64,000 nt of DNA from an uncultured Clostridia bacterium (GTDB lineage: Bacteria; Bacillota; Clostridia; Lachnospirales; CAG-274): positions 23,252-87,251 of the forward strand of contig CALWDX010000070.1 in NCBI GenBank assembly GCA_944376805.1, in the 5' to 3' direction. Under the pieces are notes generated by a model. It saw nothing but the letters and a program-made list of their open reading frames with translations. It was not told where the DNA came from and ran no database searches. Made by a program: the position numbers and the translations under genes. Positions 25,101-34,937 of this stretch are shown piece after piece (positions within the stretch are counted from its first letter, which is position 1; the number at the start of each line of letters is the position of its first letter).

Positions 25101-27077
25101 ATGATAGATAAAGATAAACAAATTATAAATACTATTAGAAGTTTAGGTGTAGATGCTATTCAAAAAGCAAATTCAGGACACCCAGGAATTGTACTTGGTT
25201 CTGCCCCAGCTGCTTATACTTTATGGGCAAAACATTTAAAACATAACCCTAAAAATCCAGAATGGAGAAATAGAGATAGATTTATTTTATCAGCAGGGCA
25301 CGGCTCAGCTCTTTTATATTCTTTACTTCATATTTTTGGTTATGATTTATCTTTAGAAGATTTAAAACAATTTAGACAGTTAGATTCTAAAACACCAGGA
25401 CACCCAGAATATAAACATACTGTAGGTGTAGAGGTTACAACAGGACCTTTAGGGCAAGGTATAGCTAATGCTGTTGGTATGGCTATGGCTGAAAATCACC
25501 TTGCTAGCAAATTTAATAAGGAAGGTTATAATATAGTGGATCATTATACTTATGCACTTTGTGGTGATGGTTGTCTTATGGAAGGTATTGCTTATGAGGC
25601 AGTTTCTTTAGCAGGTACTTTAGGTCTTAATAAATTAATTATATTATATGATAGTAATAATATTACAATAGAAGGTAACACAGATATTGCATTTAGAGAA
25701 GATGTATGTAAAAGATTTGAAGCTTGTGGATTTGATACACAAGTAGTAAATGATGGTAATGATATAGAAGCAATATGTAAAGCAATAGAAAATGCTAAAA
25801 AATCTGATAAGCCTTCTTTAATTGAAATTAAAACAGTAATTGGTTATGGTGCACCTAATAAAGCTGGTAAAGCATCTGCTCATGGAGAGCCTTTAGGAAA
25901 TGATGAAATAAAAGCTATGAGAGAATATTTTGGACTTAAAGATGAAGATTTCTATATAGATGAAGAAGTTACAAGTGCTATGAAAGAAGTTCAAGCTAAC
26001 TTAGAAAAATATGAACAAGATTGGAATAATCTTTTAGAAAATTATAAAAAAGAATATAGAGAACTTTATGAAGAATATAAAAAATGGTATGCTGACGATT
26101 TCTTAAAAGAAATTGAAGAAGATGAAACTTTCTGGAATTATACAGAAGAAACAGCTACAAGATTATCTTCTGAATTAATTTTAAATAAATTAGCAAAAGT
26201 TATGCCAAATATGTTTGGTGGTTCTGCTGACTTATCTCCTTCTAATAAATCTGTTATGAAAGATAGAGGAGAATATTCTAAAGAAACACCAGAAGGTGAT
26301 AATATTCATTTTGGTATTAGAGAACACGCTATGACGGCTATTGCTAATGGTATGTATCTTCATGGTGGAGTTAGACCATATATAGCAGGTTTCTTTGTAT
26401 TTAGTGATTATATGAAACCAAGCCTTAGACTTTCTGCACTTATGAATTTAGGTGTTGTTAGTATATTTACACATGATAGTATAGGTGTTGGTGAAGATGG
26501 ACCTACACACCAACCTATTGAGCATTTAGCAGCTCTTAGAAGTATACCAAATTATACAGTTATTCGTCCTTGTGATACAAATGAAACAGCTGCTGCTTGG
26601 TATCTTGCTATTAAGAGAAAAGAAAGTCCAACAGGTTTAATTTTTACAAGACAAAATACTAAATTATTTGGAGATGCTAAAAAAGCTCTTAAAGGTGGAT
26701 ATATTATAAAAGATTGTGATAATACACCAGATGCTATTATTATTGCTACAGGTTCTGAGGTTGGTATATCTGTAGAAGCTAGTGAAATGTTAGCTAAAGA
26801 AGGTATAAATGTAAGAGTTGTAAGTATGCCTAGTTTTGAAATATTTGAAGAACAAGGTAATGAATATAAAGAAAGTGTTTTACCTAAAACTATTACAAAA
26901 AGAGTTGGTGTAGAAGCTGGTTCTTCTTTTGGTTGGCATAAATATATTGGTTTAGATGGTGAAATGGTATGTATGGATAATTTTGGAGCATCAGCACCAT
27001 TTGCTAAACTTTTTGATAAATATGGATTTACAGCAGAAAATATATGTAATAAAGTTAAAAGTATTTTAAATAAATAA
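25101..27077 (+). CDS. tkt: Transketolase
   Basis: A full-length, single-chain 658-residue transketolase that moves two-carbon units between sugar phosphates in the pentose phosphate pathway, using thiamine diphosphate. Seen: [15 protein letters not shown] at the start, the thiamine motif [13 protein letters not shown] ... [11 protein letters not shown], the middle pyrimidine-binding domain with [13 protein letters not shown], and [19 protein letters not shown]. The C-terminal domain is complete ([16 protein letters not shown]). AGGAGG lies upstream of the ATG, and a strong hairpin follows the stop. Confidence 0.97.
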   Translation: MIDKDKQIINTIRSLGVDAIQKANSGHPGIVLGSAPAAYTLWAKHLKHNPKNPEWRNRDRFILSAGHGSALLYSLLHIFGYDLSLEDLKQFRQLDSKTPGHPEYKHTVGVEVTTGPLGQGIANAVGMAMAENHLASKFNKEGYNIVDHYTYALCGDGCLMEGIAYEAVSLAGTLGLNKLIILYDSNNITIEGNTDIAFREDVCKRFEACGFDTQVVNDGNDIEAICKAIENAKKSDKPSLIEIKTVIGYGAPNKAGKASAHGEPLGNDEIKAMREYFGLKDEDFYIDEEVTSAMKEVQANLEKYEQDWNNLLENYKKEYRELYEEYKKWYADDFLKEIEEDETFWNYTEETATRLSSELILNKLAKVMPNMFGGSADLSPSNKSVMKDRGEYSKETPEGDNIHFGIREHAMTAIANGMYLHGGVRPYIAGFFVFSDYMKPSLRLSALMNLGVVSIFTHDSIGVGEDGPTHQPIEHLAALRSIPNYTVIRPCDTNETAAAWYLAIKRKESPTGLIFTRQNTKLFGDAKKALKGGYIIKDCDNTPDAIIIATGSEVGISVEASEMLAKEGINVRVVSMPSFEIFEEQGNEYKESVLPKTITKRVGVEAGSSFGWHKYIGLDGEMVCMDNFGASAPFAKLFDKYGFTAENICNKVKSILNK

Positions 27078-27082
27078 TTAAT

Positions 27083-27112
27083 AATACCCCCACTAAAAGT
27101 GGGGGTTATTAA
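27083..27112 (+). terminator. Terminator of transketolase
   Basis: CCCCCACT pairs with AGTGGGGG, extended by AATA/TTATT. The T-tail is weak (TTATTAAAT). The following 27113-27290 holds only a 29-codon frame (27190-27279) without a ribosome site; I see no gene there. Confidence 0.7.
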
Positions 27113-27290
27113 ATAGGGAAAGTTTATTTATGGTAATAATGAACATTTAACGAGGTAAACAATAAATAAATGTAATAAATAAAATAAAAATGAAGATAAA
27201 AAAAGAAGAAGGATTATATTATTGTGAAGATGTTGAAAGTTATATGGTCAATCTATTTGTATATAGATTGAATTTATAAGGAGTAAAATT

Positions 27291-27878
27291 ATGGAAAAGT
27301 TGAAAAAACAAATGTCTTTTTTGATAGAAATAGATAAATTAAAAAATGTATTTAGACAATCTTTAATATCAGATAAATCAAGAAATGAAAATGATGCTGA
27401 ACATTCTTGGCATATGGCAATGTATGCCACAATTTTAGAAGAATATGCACCAAAAGGAACAAATATATTAAAAGTTATAAAAATGGCTTTAGTACACGAT
27501 ATAATAGAAATTTATGCAGGTGATACTTTTTTATATGATGAAGAAATGACAAAATCAAAAGAAAAAAGAGAAAAAGAAGCAGCTGAAAAAGTATATTCTA
27601 TTTTACCAAGTGAACAAGGAAAAGAAATTAAATCTTTATGGGAAGAATTTGAACAAAAGAAAACTAATGAAGCAATATTTTGTGCTACATTAGATAGAAT
27701 ACAACCTATAATATTAAACTATTTAACAGAAGGTGGAACTTGGAAAAAACACAATGTAACAAAAGAAATGGTATTGAAAAAAGGTTATTTAATATTTGAA
27801 AATGCAGATGAAAGATTAAAAAAATTTGTTTTAAATATAATAAATGAAAGTGTAGAAAAAGGATATTTATTACCTTAA
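27291..27878 (+). CDS. HD-domain phosphohydrolase (YfbR/5'-nucleotidase-like)
   Basis: A 195-residue HD-superfamily protein. Metal ligands are visible as the first His in ENDAEHSWHMAMYA, the His-Asp pair in ALVHDIIEIYAGDTF, and a later Asp in FCATLDRIQPIIL. This arrangement is the HD_3 group, which includes dNMP 5'-nucleotidases such as YfbR and related oxetanocin-type hydrolases. Substrate cannot be assigned. The next gene (ADP-ribose-type macrodomain) follows after 17 bases and is probably co-transcribed, suggesting a joint nucleotide clean-up role. Confidence 0.8.
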   Translation: MEKLKKQMSFLIEIDKLKNVFRQSLISDKSRNENDAEHSWHMAMYATILEEYAPKGTNILKVIKMALVHDIIEIYAGDTFLYDEEMTKSKEKREKEAAEKVYSILPSEQGKEIKSLWEEFEQKKTNEAIFCATLDRIQPIILNYLTEGGTWKKHNVTKEMVLKKGYLIFENADERLKKFVLNIINESVEKGYLLP

Positions 27879-27895
27879 AGTAAGGAGAGAAATTT

Positions 27896-28681
27896 ATGCA
27901 AATAAGTTATAGTAAAAAATCTACAAATTATTATTCAAAAAAAGATGAAGCTAAAGTAAAGGCAATAGAAATTGTAAATTATATAAATAAAGAATTTAAA
28001 AAGGAAGTTGAAGATTGTATTAAAAATACAAAAATTTATTCAAATGAATTTCAATTGTCTAAAAATGAGAATTTAAATATATATCCTTTTATAGAATTAT
28101 ATGATGGTGTTACTTTAGATTATATTTCTAATGTAAATAATGAAAAAGTAGGTATTTTAAATTTTGCCTCATATAAAAATCCAGGAGGTAAATTTATAGA
28201 AGGGTCATTAGCACAAGAAGAATATTTATGTCATAATAGTATACTTTATCCTATTTTATCAAGTGATGAACTTAAAAATTTTTATGAATGGAATAGCAAA
28301 AATTTGAATAGAGCATTATATACAAATAGAGCTCTTTATACTCCTAATGTTAAATTATTTGAATATGATAAAAATGTAAATATTTTAACTTGTCCAGCAC
28401 CTAATAGAGGAGCATTTCAAAGATATAATCCAACAAAAATTAATGAAAATACAATAGCTTTAAAACAGCGTATTAAATTTGTTTTAGATATATTTGAAGA
28501 AAATAAAGATGAAGTTTTAATATTAGGAGCTTTTGGTTGTGGTGTATTTAAACAAGACCCAAAAGAAGTAGCAGAAATATTTAAAGATGAACTTAAAGGT
28601 AGAACCTTTAGTAAAGTAGTATTTATGATACCAAACAAACAGTCAAGTAATTATATAGAATTTTATAATACATTTAAATAA
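27896..28681 (+). CDS. TIGR02452 family protein (bacterial PARG-like macrodomain)
   Basis: A 261-residue member of the bacterial poly(ADP-ribose) glycohydrolase-like macrodomain family. The catalytic loop reads NPGGKFIEGSLAQEE, ending in the family's double Glu. Later motifs are LTCPAPNRGAFQ and ILGAFGCGVFKQDPKEVAEIF, typical ADP-ribose phosphate-binding loops. The usual third Gly of the GGG in the loop is Lys here. The expected activity is removal of ADP-ribose from proteins or nucleic acids. It follows the HD gene with GGAGAG before the ATG. Confidence 0.82.
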   Translation: MQISYSKKSTNYYSKKDEAKVKAIEIVNYINKEFKKEVEDCIKNTKIYSNEFQLSKNENLNIYPFIELYDGVTLDYISNVNNEKVGILNFASYKNPGGKFIEGSLAQEEYLCHNSILYPILSSDELKNFYEWNSKNLNRALYTNRALYTPNVKLFEYDKNVNILTCPAPNRGAFQRYNPTKINENTIALKQRIKFVLDIFEENKDEVLILGAFGCGVFKQDPKEVAEIFKDELKGRTFSKVVFMIPNKQSSNYIEFYNTFK

Positions 28682-28712
28682 AAAATAAAATAAAAAATTT
28701 TTAAAAAAAGTA

Positions 28713-28902
28713 TTGACAAATTAGTTAGTATATGCTAACATATAGTTAGTTAGCAAATACTAACACTTTAGAATAATAAATATGCCAAAAAATTAGTTTA
28801 TTTTTCTAATAATAAAAACCTTTTATAATAAATAATAATAATTAAAGCTAAAAACATATAAAAAGCCTATTTGTACTAACAAGTAGGTTTTTTATATGTT
28901 TT
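28713..28902 (+). ncRNA. Operator-controlled promoter driving a short terminated RNA with no reading frame
   Basis: TTGACA (28713-28718), 17-bp spacer, TAACAT (28736-28741). Two palindromes of the form GTTAG-N6-CTAAC overlap the promoter and start point, at 28724-28739 and 28749-28764, centres 25 bases apart. About 105 bases after the start point a 24-bp hairpin (28851-28874 with 28879-28902, two G-U pairs) ends the transcript. Between them every frame is blocked within a few codons. Either a regulated small RNA of about 150 nt or the remains of a lost autoregulated gene. The palindromes resemble MarR/TetR-type operators. Confidence 0.5.
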
Positions 28903-28953
28903 AAAGTATTTAACTAAGACATATATTATATAAAAATAATTTTAGGAGGATAT

Positions 28954-29979
28954 ATGTCTTATAAATATATTTTAAAAATAGCATTTATATATACAGGTAC
29001 TATACTAGGAGCTGGATTTGCAACAGGTAAAGAATTAGTAACTTTTTTTGCTTCTTTTAGCAATAAAGGATTAATTAGTTTTTTTATATCTTGTTTTTTA
29101 TTATCATTAACTTGTGTTGCTATTTTAGATAGTCTATATAAAATAAAAGTTAATACATATAGTGAATTTATAAGTATTTTATTTGGAAAATTTGGGAAAT
29201 ATATAGAATATTTTAATTTATCTTTATTGTTTATTTTATTTTCTGCTATGTTATCAGGTGGTGGAGCAACTATTGCAAATACATTTAATATTAATGAAAA
29301 TTTAAGTATATTGATATTTTGTATTATAACTTTTGTAGCACTTATTTATGGTAAAGAGGCAATAGTAAATATTAATACATTTTTATGTCCTATACTTATA
29401 TTAGGTGGAGTTTTAATTGGTATATATTTATATTTTTTTAAAACAGAAACTGTTTTTAATAACACTACAAAAGCAATAATATCTCCTTTTGTATATACTT
29501 CTTATAATGCAATAACAACAATATCTGTTTTATTTACAATAAAAGATATGGTAATTAGCAGAAAAGTTGTTTATTTAAGTAGTATTTTAGCAGGATTATT
29601 TATTTTTATTATAGGCATATTTATGCTTTTGCCACTTATAAAAAATTATAATAATATATATAATAGTTCATTACCTATATTAACTTTAATATCTAGTGAA
29701 AATATTATAAAAAATATTTATAGTTTTACTGTTTTAGCTGCAATTTTTACTACTGCTGTTTCTAATGGAGTTGCTTTAGAAAATTCTTTTAAAGAAAAAT
29801 TTAATATTAATAAAAAATTATTAAATATAGTTATTTTAATAGTTGGTGTTGGGTTTTCTTTAATGGGTTTTTCAAATATAGTTAGTATAGTTTATCCTAT
29901 ATTTGGACTTATAGGTATGTTTGAAATATTAGTTATATTAATAGGGTTTTTAACACTTAATCAAGGTATTGACAAATAA
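28954..29979 (+). CDS. YkvI-family membrane transporter
   Basis: A 341-residue integral membrane protein with about 10 helices. The first helix carries GTILGAGFATGKELVTFFASF, typical of the YkvI family (related to the amino acid/sodium symporter fold). Others: MLSGGGATIANTF and VFTIKDMVISRKVVYLSS. Substrate is unknown; a sodium-coupled amino acid or amine is a family-level guess. AGGAGG before the ATG. It is preceded by the orphan regulated RNA, whose terminator may isolate it from upstream transcription. Confidence 0.8.
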   Translation: MSYKYILKIAFIYTGTILGAGFATGKELVTFFASFSNKGLISFFISCFLLSLTCVAILDSLYKIKVNTYSEFISILFGKFGKYIEYFNLSLLFILFSAMLSGGGATIANTFNINENLSILIFCIITFVALIYGKEAIVNINTFLCPILILGGVLIGIYLYFFKTETVFNNTTKAIISPFVYTSYNAITTISVLFTIKDMVISRKVVYLSSILAGLFIFIIGIFMLLPLIKNYNNIYNSSLPILTLISSENIIKNIYSFTVLAAIFTTAVSNGVALENSFKEKFNINKKLLNIVILIVGVGFSLMGFSNIVSIVYPIFGLIGMFEILVILIGFLTLNQGIDK

Positions 29980-30028
29980 CTTATATCATTTATAATTATA
30001 TTAGTGTTTATATACTTAGGAGAAATAT

Positions 30029-31459
30029 ATGAAAAAATTAAAACTAATTATTATAGCAATATTATTTATAGTTATTACAATAGCTATGGCTATATATTTT
30101 AATCCAGATAAAAATACTAATAAAGTAGAAAAAAAAGATTATAAATCTATAGAAATTAGTCCTGGTGAACAAGTATATACATATAATTCATATATATATA
30201 TATATGGTAAAGGTGGTATAAAAGTAATAAAAGATGAAAAAGTTGTCTTTCAAGATACTTTTTCAGTTGAAAATCCTTATATATCAACTGCTTATAATAG
30301 ATTAGCTATTGGTGATAGAAATGGTAAAGTTATAAGAGTATATTCTAATGAAGGACATATGTATACAATAAATGAGCCAACAAATGTTTTAGGTTTTTCA
30401 ATAAATAAAAATGGATATTTATCTACAATATTAAAAAATGAAACAAATTATGAAGTTAAAGTTTATAGTAATACAGGTGAAAATGCATATTTTGTAAAAG
30501 ATATAACTTATAATGAAGGTGTGCCATTTTCTGTTTCAGTGTCTGAAGATAATAATATTTTAGCAGTATCATATATTAAAACAACTGGTGCTACAATAGA
30601 TTCTAATATTGTTTTTTATTCTATTAAAGAAGACCAAGTATTTGGTGGATATATAAGAAAAGACCAAATGGTAAATATTATAAAATTTGTAGGTAATACA
30701 AACCTTGTTTCTATGTCTGACAAAGAAATATTTATTATAAAATGTAATTCTGCACAAACATCTGAACAAGTAAAAGAAATTTATAAAAAACCTTTAAATA
30801 ATATTTTAAAAGAAATAGGTTTTTTAGATGGCATAGGTTATAGTATTTGTTATGGACATTCAACTACACATAATAAAGAGGCTATGCAAGAAAATACAGT
30901 TGTTTTCTACAATCAAGCAGGTGGTGAAATAGGAAAATTTTATGCAAAAGATTTGAATATATCTAATATGTCTGTTAGTAAGTTTGGGGCTATTTTACAA
31001 GATGGTAGACTCTTTACAGCTGTAAATACTTTAGGGAAAAAATTATGGGAATATCAAGCTACACAAGATATAAAAGAAGTTAGATTTTATGATAATGACA
31101 ATAAAGCTCTTATTGTTACTAATAATGAAATTAAAATTGTAAAAATTGATAAAGTTTTATTAGATAAACAAATAGACCCTAATAATACAGAACAAACAAC
31201 TGATAAAGAAACTGAAAAATCTACAAAAGATGAAAATAATAAACAAAATACTAATGAAGAAACAACTAAAAAAGATACAAATAGTAAAGAGGAAACTACT
31301 AATAATAATTCAAATACTAAAGATGAAACTAAAAAACAACCTACAAAAGATGAAAAAGTAGAAACTACTACAAAAGACAATAAAGATACAAATAAAAAAG
31401 AAGAAAAATCAAGTACAACTACTGAAAAAGTAGAGGAAAATCAAGCAAAACAAGAATAA
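30029..31459 (+). CDS. DUF5711 membrane-anchored beta-propeller-like protein
   Basis: A 476-residue protein with one N-terminal transmembrane helix (LKLIIIAILFIVITIAMAIY), then repeated strand-rich units of about 40 residues as in WD40-like or PQQ-like propellers (NKNGYLSTILKNETNYEVKV; SVSEDNNILAVSYIKT; KLWEYQATQDIKEVRFYDND). This matches DUF5711, common in Clostridia and of unknown role. From about residue 390 the tail is a low-complexity run of Thr, Lys, Glu and Asn (for example TTKKDTNSKEETTNNNSNTK). It faces outside the cell. Operon with CvpA, YigZ and YebC genes. Confidence 0.75.
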   Translation: MKKLKLIIIAILFIVITIAMAIYFNPDKNTNKVEKKDYKSIEISPGEQVYTYNSYIYIYGKGGIKVIKDEKVVFQDTFSVENPYISTAYNRLAIGDRNGKVIRVYSNEGHMYTINEPTNVLGFSINKNGYLSTILKNETNYEVKVYSNTGENAYFVKDITYNEGVPFSVSVSEDNNILAVSYIKTTGATIDSNIVFYSIKEDQVFGGYIRKDQMVNIIKFVGNTNLVSMSDKEIFIIKCNSAQTSEQVKEIYKKPLNNILKEIGFLDGIGYSICYGHSTTHNKEAMQENTVVFYNQAGGEIGKFYAKDLNISNMSVSKFGAILQDGRLFTAVNTLGKKLWEYQATQDIKEVRFYDNDNKALIVTNNEIKIVKIDKVLLDKQIDPNNTEQTTDKETEKSTKDENNKQNTNEETTKKDTNSKEETTNNNSNTKDETKKQPTKDEKVETTTKDNKDTNKKEEKSSTTTEKVEENQAKQE

Positions 31460-31481
31460 TACTTGATTTTAGGAGGAAAAT

Positions 31482-32177
31482 TTGAATATTTTAGATTTCA
31501 TTTTAATAGTTATATTTATAAGTTGTTTAGTAAATGGTTATAGAAAAGGATTTTTTAGAAAATTATTTGATTTATTAGCATTTATAATAGGGATTATAAT
31601 TTTTAACTTTTTATACCCTATTATAAATAGTTACTTAATAAAAAGTAATATTTTTAAAGAAATTAAAAATTGGGTTATATATGATTTAAATCTTGATAGT
31701 TTTACAGCAAAAACACAAGAAGAAATTGTAGCAAATATTCAAAATTTAGAATTACCTAATATAATGAAAAATTTATTAATAGAAAATAATAATGAAGTTT
31801 TTCATAAAATATTTAAAGTTGATAATGTAGTAGATTATATAACTAATTTTATAACTACAATAATAATTAATTTTTTAGCATCAATTATAGTTATAATAGT
31901 TACATTTATAATTATAAAAGTTTTATCAAAAACAACAAGTATTATAAGTAATATACCTGTTTTAAGTACTTTTGATAAAATAAGTGGATTAGTTATAGGT
32001 GGGTTAATAGGTATAGTAATTATATTAGCTTTATGTTTAATATTAGTTATATTATCAATTTTTCCACAATTTGCTTTCTTAAGATCACAATTTAATGGTA
32101 TTTTGACAGAACCACTTATAAATGATAATATATTAATAAAAGCTTTATTAAATTTAATATTAGGGGTTGTAAAATAA
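31482..32177 (+). CDS. CvpA family membrane protein
   Basis: A 231-residue protein with start TTG 31482, five bases after AGGAGG. It has about four helices: MNILDFILIVIFISCLVNGYRKGFFRKLFD is the family N-terminus, and ISGLVIGGLIGIVIILALCL comes near the end. CvpA-type proteins are inner-membrane factors of unclear biochemical role, linked to envelope stress and colicin V secretion. It lies 22 bases after the DUF5711 gene and 3 bases before YigZ. Confidence 0.8.
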   Translation: MNILDFILIVIFISCLVNGYRKGFFRKLFDLLAFIIGIIIFNFLYPIINSYLIKSNIFKEIKNWVIYDLNLDSFTAKTQEEIVANIQNLELPNIMKNLLIENNNEVFHKIFKVDNVVDYITNFITTIIINFLASIIVIIVTFIIIKVLSKTTSIISNIPVLSTFDKISGLVIGGLIGIVIILALCLILVILSIFPQFAFLRSQFNGILTEPLINDNILIKALLNLILGVVK

Positions 32178-32180
32178 GTT

Positions 32181-32831
32181 ATGCAAAAAAGCTATAAAAC
32201 AATAAATGAACAGGGACAAGCAGAGGTTATAGAAAAAAAATCACGCTTTATAGCTAATGTATTGCCTGTTTCTTCAGAACAAGAAGCTATAGACTTTATA
32301 AACAAAATAAAAAAACAATATTATGATGCTAGGCATAATTGTTTTGCTTATGTAATAGGTGGCAATATACCTATAATGCGTTTTAGTGATGATGGAGAAC
32401 CAAGTGGAACAGCAGGTAAACCTATATTAGATGTTTTACTTGGTGAACAACTTGAAAATATAGTAGTAGTAGTTACTAGATATTTTGGAGGAACTTTACT
32501 TGGTACAGGTGGACTTGTAAGGGCTTATGGTAAATGTGCTAAAGAAGGTATTTTAGCTGGTAAAATAGTAGAAATGGATAGTTATACAAAATTATTTATA
32601 AATGTTGATTATACATTAATAGGTAAAATACAATATGAAATAACTAATAGTGAACATATATTAGTAGATACAGAATATACAGATTTAGTTAAGTTTATTG
32701 TATATGTAAAAAATGAATTAGTAGAAGATTTTATTAAAAATATAATAAATATTACTAATAATAATGTAGAAATAGAAAAAGAGAATAAATATTTTTTAAA
32801 AGTAATAGATGGACAAGTAGTTTTAGATTAA
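32181..32831 (+). CDS. YigZ/IMPACT family protein
   Basis: A 216-residue protein of the UPF0029/IMPACT family. Core motifs: [50 protein letters not shown] and [23 protein letters not shown]-terminal DUF1949 ferredoxin-like domain follows. The family binds nucleotides or RNA; its bacterial function is not settled. The start is 3 bases past the CvpA stop with no distinct ribosome site, so translation is probably coupled. Confidence 0.9.
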   Translation: MQKSYKTINEQGQAEVIEKKSRFIANVLPVSSEQEAIDFINKIKKQYYDARHNCFAYVIGGNIPIMRFSDDGEPSGTAGKPILDVLLGEQLENIVVVVTRYFGGTLLGTGGLVRAYGKCAKEGILAGKIVEMDSYTKLFINVDYTLIGKIQYEITNSEHILVDTEYTDLVKFIVYVKNELVEDFIKNIINITNNNVEIEKENKYFLKVIDGQVVLD

Positions 32832-32844
32832 TGGAGGTATAAAA

Positions 32845-33573
32845 ATGGCAGGACATTCTAAATTTGCTAATATAAAACATAAAAAAGAAAAAAATGATGC
32901 AATAAAAGGGAAAATTTTTACTATTATAGGTAGAGAAATTGCAGTAGCAGTTAAAGCAGGTGGTGCAGACCCTACAAGTAATTCAAGACTTAGAGATGCT
33001 ATTGCTAAAGCTAAATCTAATAATATGCCAAATGATACAATAGAAAGAAGTATTAAAAAAGCAGCTGGTAATATAGATGGTGTAAACTATGAAGCTATTG
33101 TTTATGAAGGATATGGGCCTAAAGGGGTTGCAATTATTGTAGAAACTTTAACAGATAATAAAAATAGGACTGCTGCTAATTTAAGAAGTGCTTTTACTAA
33201 AGGTAATGGTAATATGGGTACTACGGGTTGCGTTAGCTTTATGTTTGATGAAAAAGGTCAAATTATGGTTGAAAAATCTGATGATATAGATGCAGATGAA
33301 CTTATGATGATTGCTTTAGATGCTGGGGCTTCAGATTTTAATGAAGAAGAAGAAGGTTATGAAATAATAACTACTCCAGAAGATTTTTCTGCAGTTCGTG
33401 AAGCAATAGAACAAGCTAACATACCTATAATAGATGCTGAAGTTAGCATGATACCACAAACTTATACAGCTTTAACAGATGAAGAAGATATTAAAAAAAT
33501 TAATAAACTTTTAGACCTTTTAGATAATGATGATGATGTAAAAAATGTTTATCATAATTGGGAACAAGAATAA
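32845..33573 (+). CDS. YebC/PmpR family protein
   Basis: A 242-residue protein with the invariant start [21 protein letters not shown], then [21 protein letters not shown] and [19 protein letters not shown]. The family is annotated as transcriptional regulator; members also help ribosomes on difficult peptide stretches (YebC2). Acidic C-terminal domain ([14 protein letters not shown]). GGAGG before the ATG, 13 bases after YigZ. Last gene of the four-gene cluster, followed by a strong terminator. Confidence 0.93.
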   Translation: MAGHSKFANIKHKKEKNDAIKGKIFTIIGREIAVAVKAGGADPTSNSRLRDAIAKAKSNNMPNDTIERSIKKAAGNIDGVNYEAIVYEGYGPKGVAIIVETLTDNKNRTAANLRSAFTKGNGNMGTTGCVSFMFDEKGQIMVEKSDDIDADELMMIALDAGASDFNEEEEGYEIITTPEDFSAVREAIEQANIPIIDAEVSMIPQTYTALTDEEDIKKINKLLDLLDNDDDVKNVYHNWEQE

Positions 33574-33574
33574 T

Positions 33575-33606
33575 AAAAAAGCTAGATTTTTTCTAGCTTT
33601 TTTATA
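33575..33606 (+). terminator. Terminator of the DUF5711-CvpA-YigZ-YebC cluster
   Basis: AAAAAAGCTAGA (33575-33586) pairs with TCTAGCTTTTTT (33592-33603), immediately after the YebC stop. Confidence 0.9.
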
Positions 33607-33637
33607 TTTAAAAATATTTTTAATAAATAAGATATAA

Positions 33638-33662
33638 AAAAGGATAGATAAACTATCCTTTT
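33638..33662. terminator. Terminator of rplJL
   Basis: AAAAGGATAG (33638-33647) pairs with CTATCCTTTT (33653-33662). On the minus strand it follows rplL and has a T-run. Confidence 0.85.
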
Positions 33663-33673
33663 AAAATGTTAAA

Positions 33674-34066
33674 TTATTTTAAAGTAACTTTAGCACCAGC
33701 TTCTTCAAGTTTAGCTTTGCAGTTATCAGCATCATCTTTAGAAACGCCTTCTTTAACGATTTTTGGAGCACCGTCAACGATTTCTTTAGCTTCTTTAAGA
33801 CCAAGACCAGTTAATTCTCTAACAACTTTAATGATTTTAACTTTAGCATCACCAGGAACTTCAGTTAATTCTACATCAAATTCAGTTTTTTCTTCAGCAG
33901 CAGCACCACCAGCAGCACCAGCAGCAACTACAACACCAGCAGAAGCAGATACTCCAAATTTTTCTTCACAAGCTTTAACTAATTCGTTAAGTTCTAAAAC
34001 AGAAAGCTCTTCAATAGCAGCGATAAATTCTTCAATTGTTAATTTAGCCATTTTATTTTCCTCCAT
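33674..34066 (-). CDS. rplL: Ribosomal protein L7/L12
   Basis: A 130-residue L7/L12, the stalk protein that recruits translation GTPases. It has the N-terminal dimerisation helices ([20 protein letters not shown]), an Ala/Gly-rich hinge ([14 protein letters not shown]) and the C-terminal domain ([20 protein letters not shown] ... [13 protein letters not shown]). GC content and codon use are less extreme than neighbours, as usual for highly expressed ribosomal genes. It follows rplJ after 43 bases, with GGAGG before the start. Confidence 0.98.
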   Translation of the reverse strand: MEENKMAKLTIEEFIAAIEELSVLELNELVKACEEKFGVSASAGVVVAAGAAGGAAAEEKTEFDVELTEVPGDAKVKIIKVVRELTGLGLKEAKEIVDGAPKIVKEGVSKDDADNCKAKLEEAGAKVTLK

Positions 34067-34109
34067 AAATATATAATTTTATTTTTTATTTTAAATTAAG
34101 ATTAAACTA

Positions 34110-34601
34110 TTAAGCTGTTTCTTTTTCACCAGCAATAGCTTTGATAACACGAGCAAATGCACCAACAGGTCCTTGAATACTTCCAAGAAGTCTTGAAAGA
34201 AGAACTTCTCTTGATGGAATATCTGCAATGATTTCCATACCTTTAGTATCATAGTAAGTACCTTCGATAACCCCACCTTTAAACTCTAAAGCTTTAGCTT
34301 CTTGTCTAAATTTATTTAAGATGCCAGCAGCAACTGTAGGGTCTTCATAGCAAAGAGCTAATGTGCTAGGACCTTCTAAATGAGCTCCTAAACTTTCAAA
34401 CTCTGTACCTTCAATAGCAAATCTCATCATAGTATTTTTGTAAACTTTATAGTCAACACCAGCTTCTCTTAAAGTTTTTCTAAGTTTAGTATCTTGTTCA
34501 ACAGTAAGACCACGAGCATCAACTAATACAGCAGAAGTAGCTTTAGAAAGTTTTTCTTTAATTTCATTAACTATGACTTGTTTTTGTTCTACTTTAGCCA
34601 T
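34110..34601 (-). CDS. rplJ: Ribosomal protein L10
   Basis: Start ATG at 34601 (MAKVEQKQVIVNEIKEKL), preceded by GGAGGT; the frame extends upstream through the leader but that part is not translated. The 163-residue L10 anchors L7/L12 dimers to the ribosome; SAVLVDARGLTVEQDTKLRK and NTMMRFAIEGTEFESL are typical. The C-terminal stalk-binding helix is present (LLGSIQGPVGAFARVIKAIA). Expression is controlled by the L10 leader upstream, to which the L10-L12 complex binds. Confidence 0.97.
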   Translation of the reverse strand: MAKVEQKQVIVNEIKEKLSKATSAVLVDARGLTVEQDTKLRKTLREAGVDYKVYKNTMMRFAIEGTEFESLGAHLEGPSTLALCYEDPTVAAGILNKFRQEAKALEFKGGVIEGTYYDTKGMEIIADIPSREVLLSRLLGSIQGPVGAFARVIKAIAGEKETA

Positions 34602-34659
34602 TTTTTTACCTCCTATAATATTTTTAAGGCAAAAGCCTAAGTAGCCGTATATAAAATCA

Positions 34660-34768
34660 AATATAAAAAGCCCTGCAAGACATAAGACAAGCAAGGGTAA
34701 AATCTACGATTCTAATCCTCGGTAGGTTGCAAAAGCATTATGTTAAAAACACCTACTGTCTACGGCAC
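34660..34768 (-). ncRNA. Ribosomal L10 leader with attenuator
   Basis: On the minus strand the conserved GTGCCGTAGACAGTAGGTG (34768-34750) and CAACCTACCGAGGA (34729-34716) of the L10 leader family are present and pair through GTAGGT/ACCTAC. Further down, CCCTTGC...TGCAGGG (34697-34670) with a T-run gives the expected terminator. L10(L12) binding shuts off rplJL in this autogenous circuit. Confidence 0.9.
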
Positions 34769-34775
34769 TAGTTAT

Positions 34776-34804
34776 AAAATATCATATTTTATTTTATTTG
34801 TCAA
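34776..34804 (-). promoter_or_regulatory. Promoter of the L10 leader and rplJL
   Basis: Minus strand TTGACA (34804-34799), 17-bp spacer, TATTTT (34781-34776). The start point falls just before the conserved leader sequence. From here to 34937 no gene is seen. Confidence 0.7.
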
Positions 34805-34937
34805 GTATAAATATTATAAAATTAATATGATGATTTATTTAATAAAATTTAATATTATATACTTAAAAATTATAAAAAATAAAATTATTTTAATTTATTA
34901 GACAAAGTTTTAACTATAAAATAATGTATTAGTTAAT

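Noticed and set aside
27190..27279. 29-codon frame between transketolase and the HD gene
   Set aside because: No ribosome site and no family resemblance; a chance frame or remnant.
33666..34076. 136-codon plus-strand frame opposite rplL
   Set aside because: Shadow of the alanine-rich rplL gene; no ribosome site, and it crosses a terminator.
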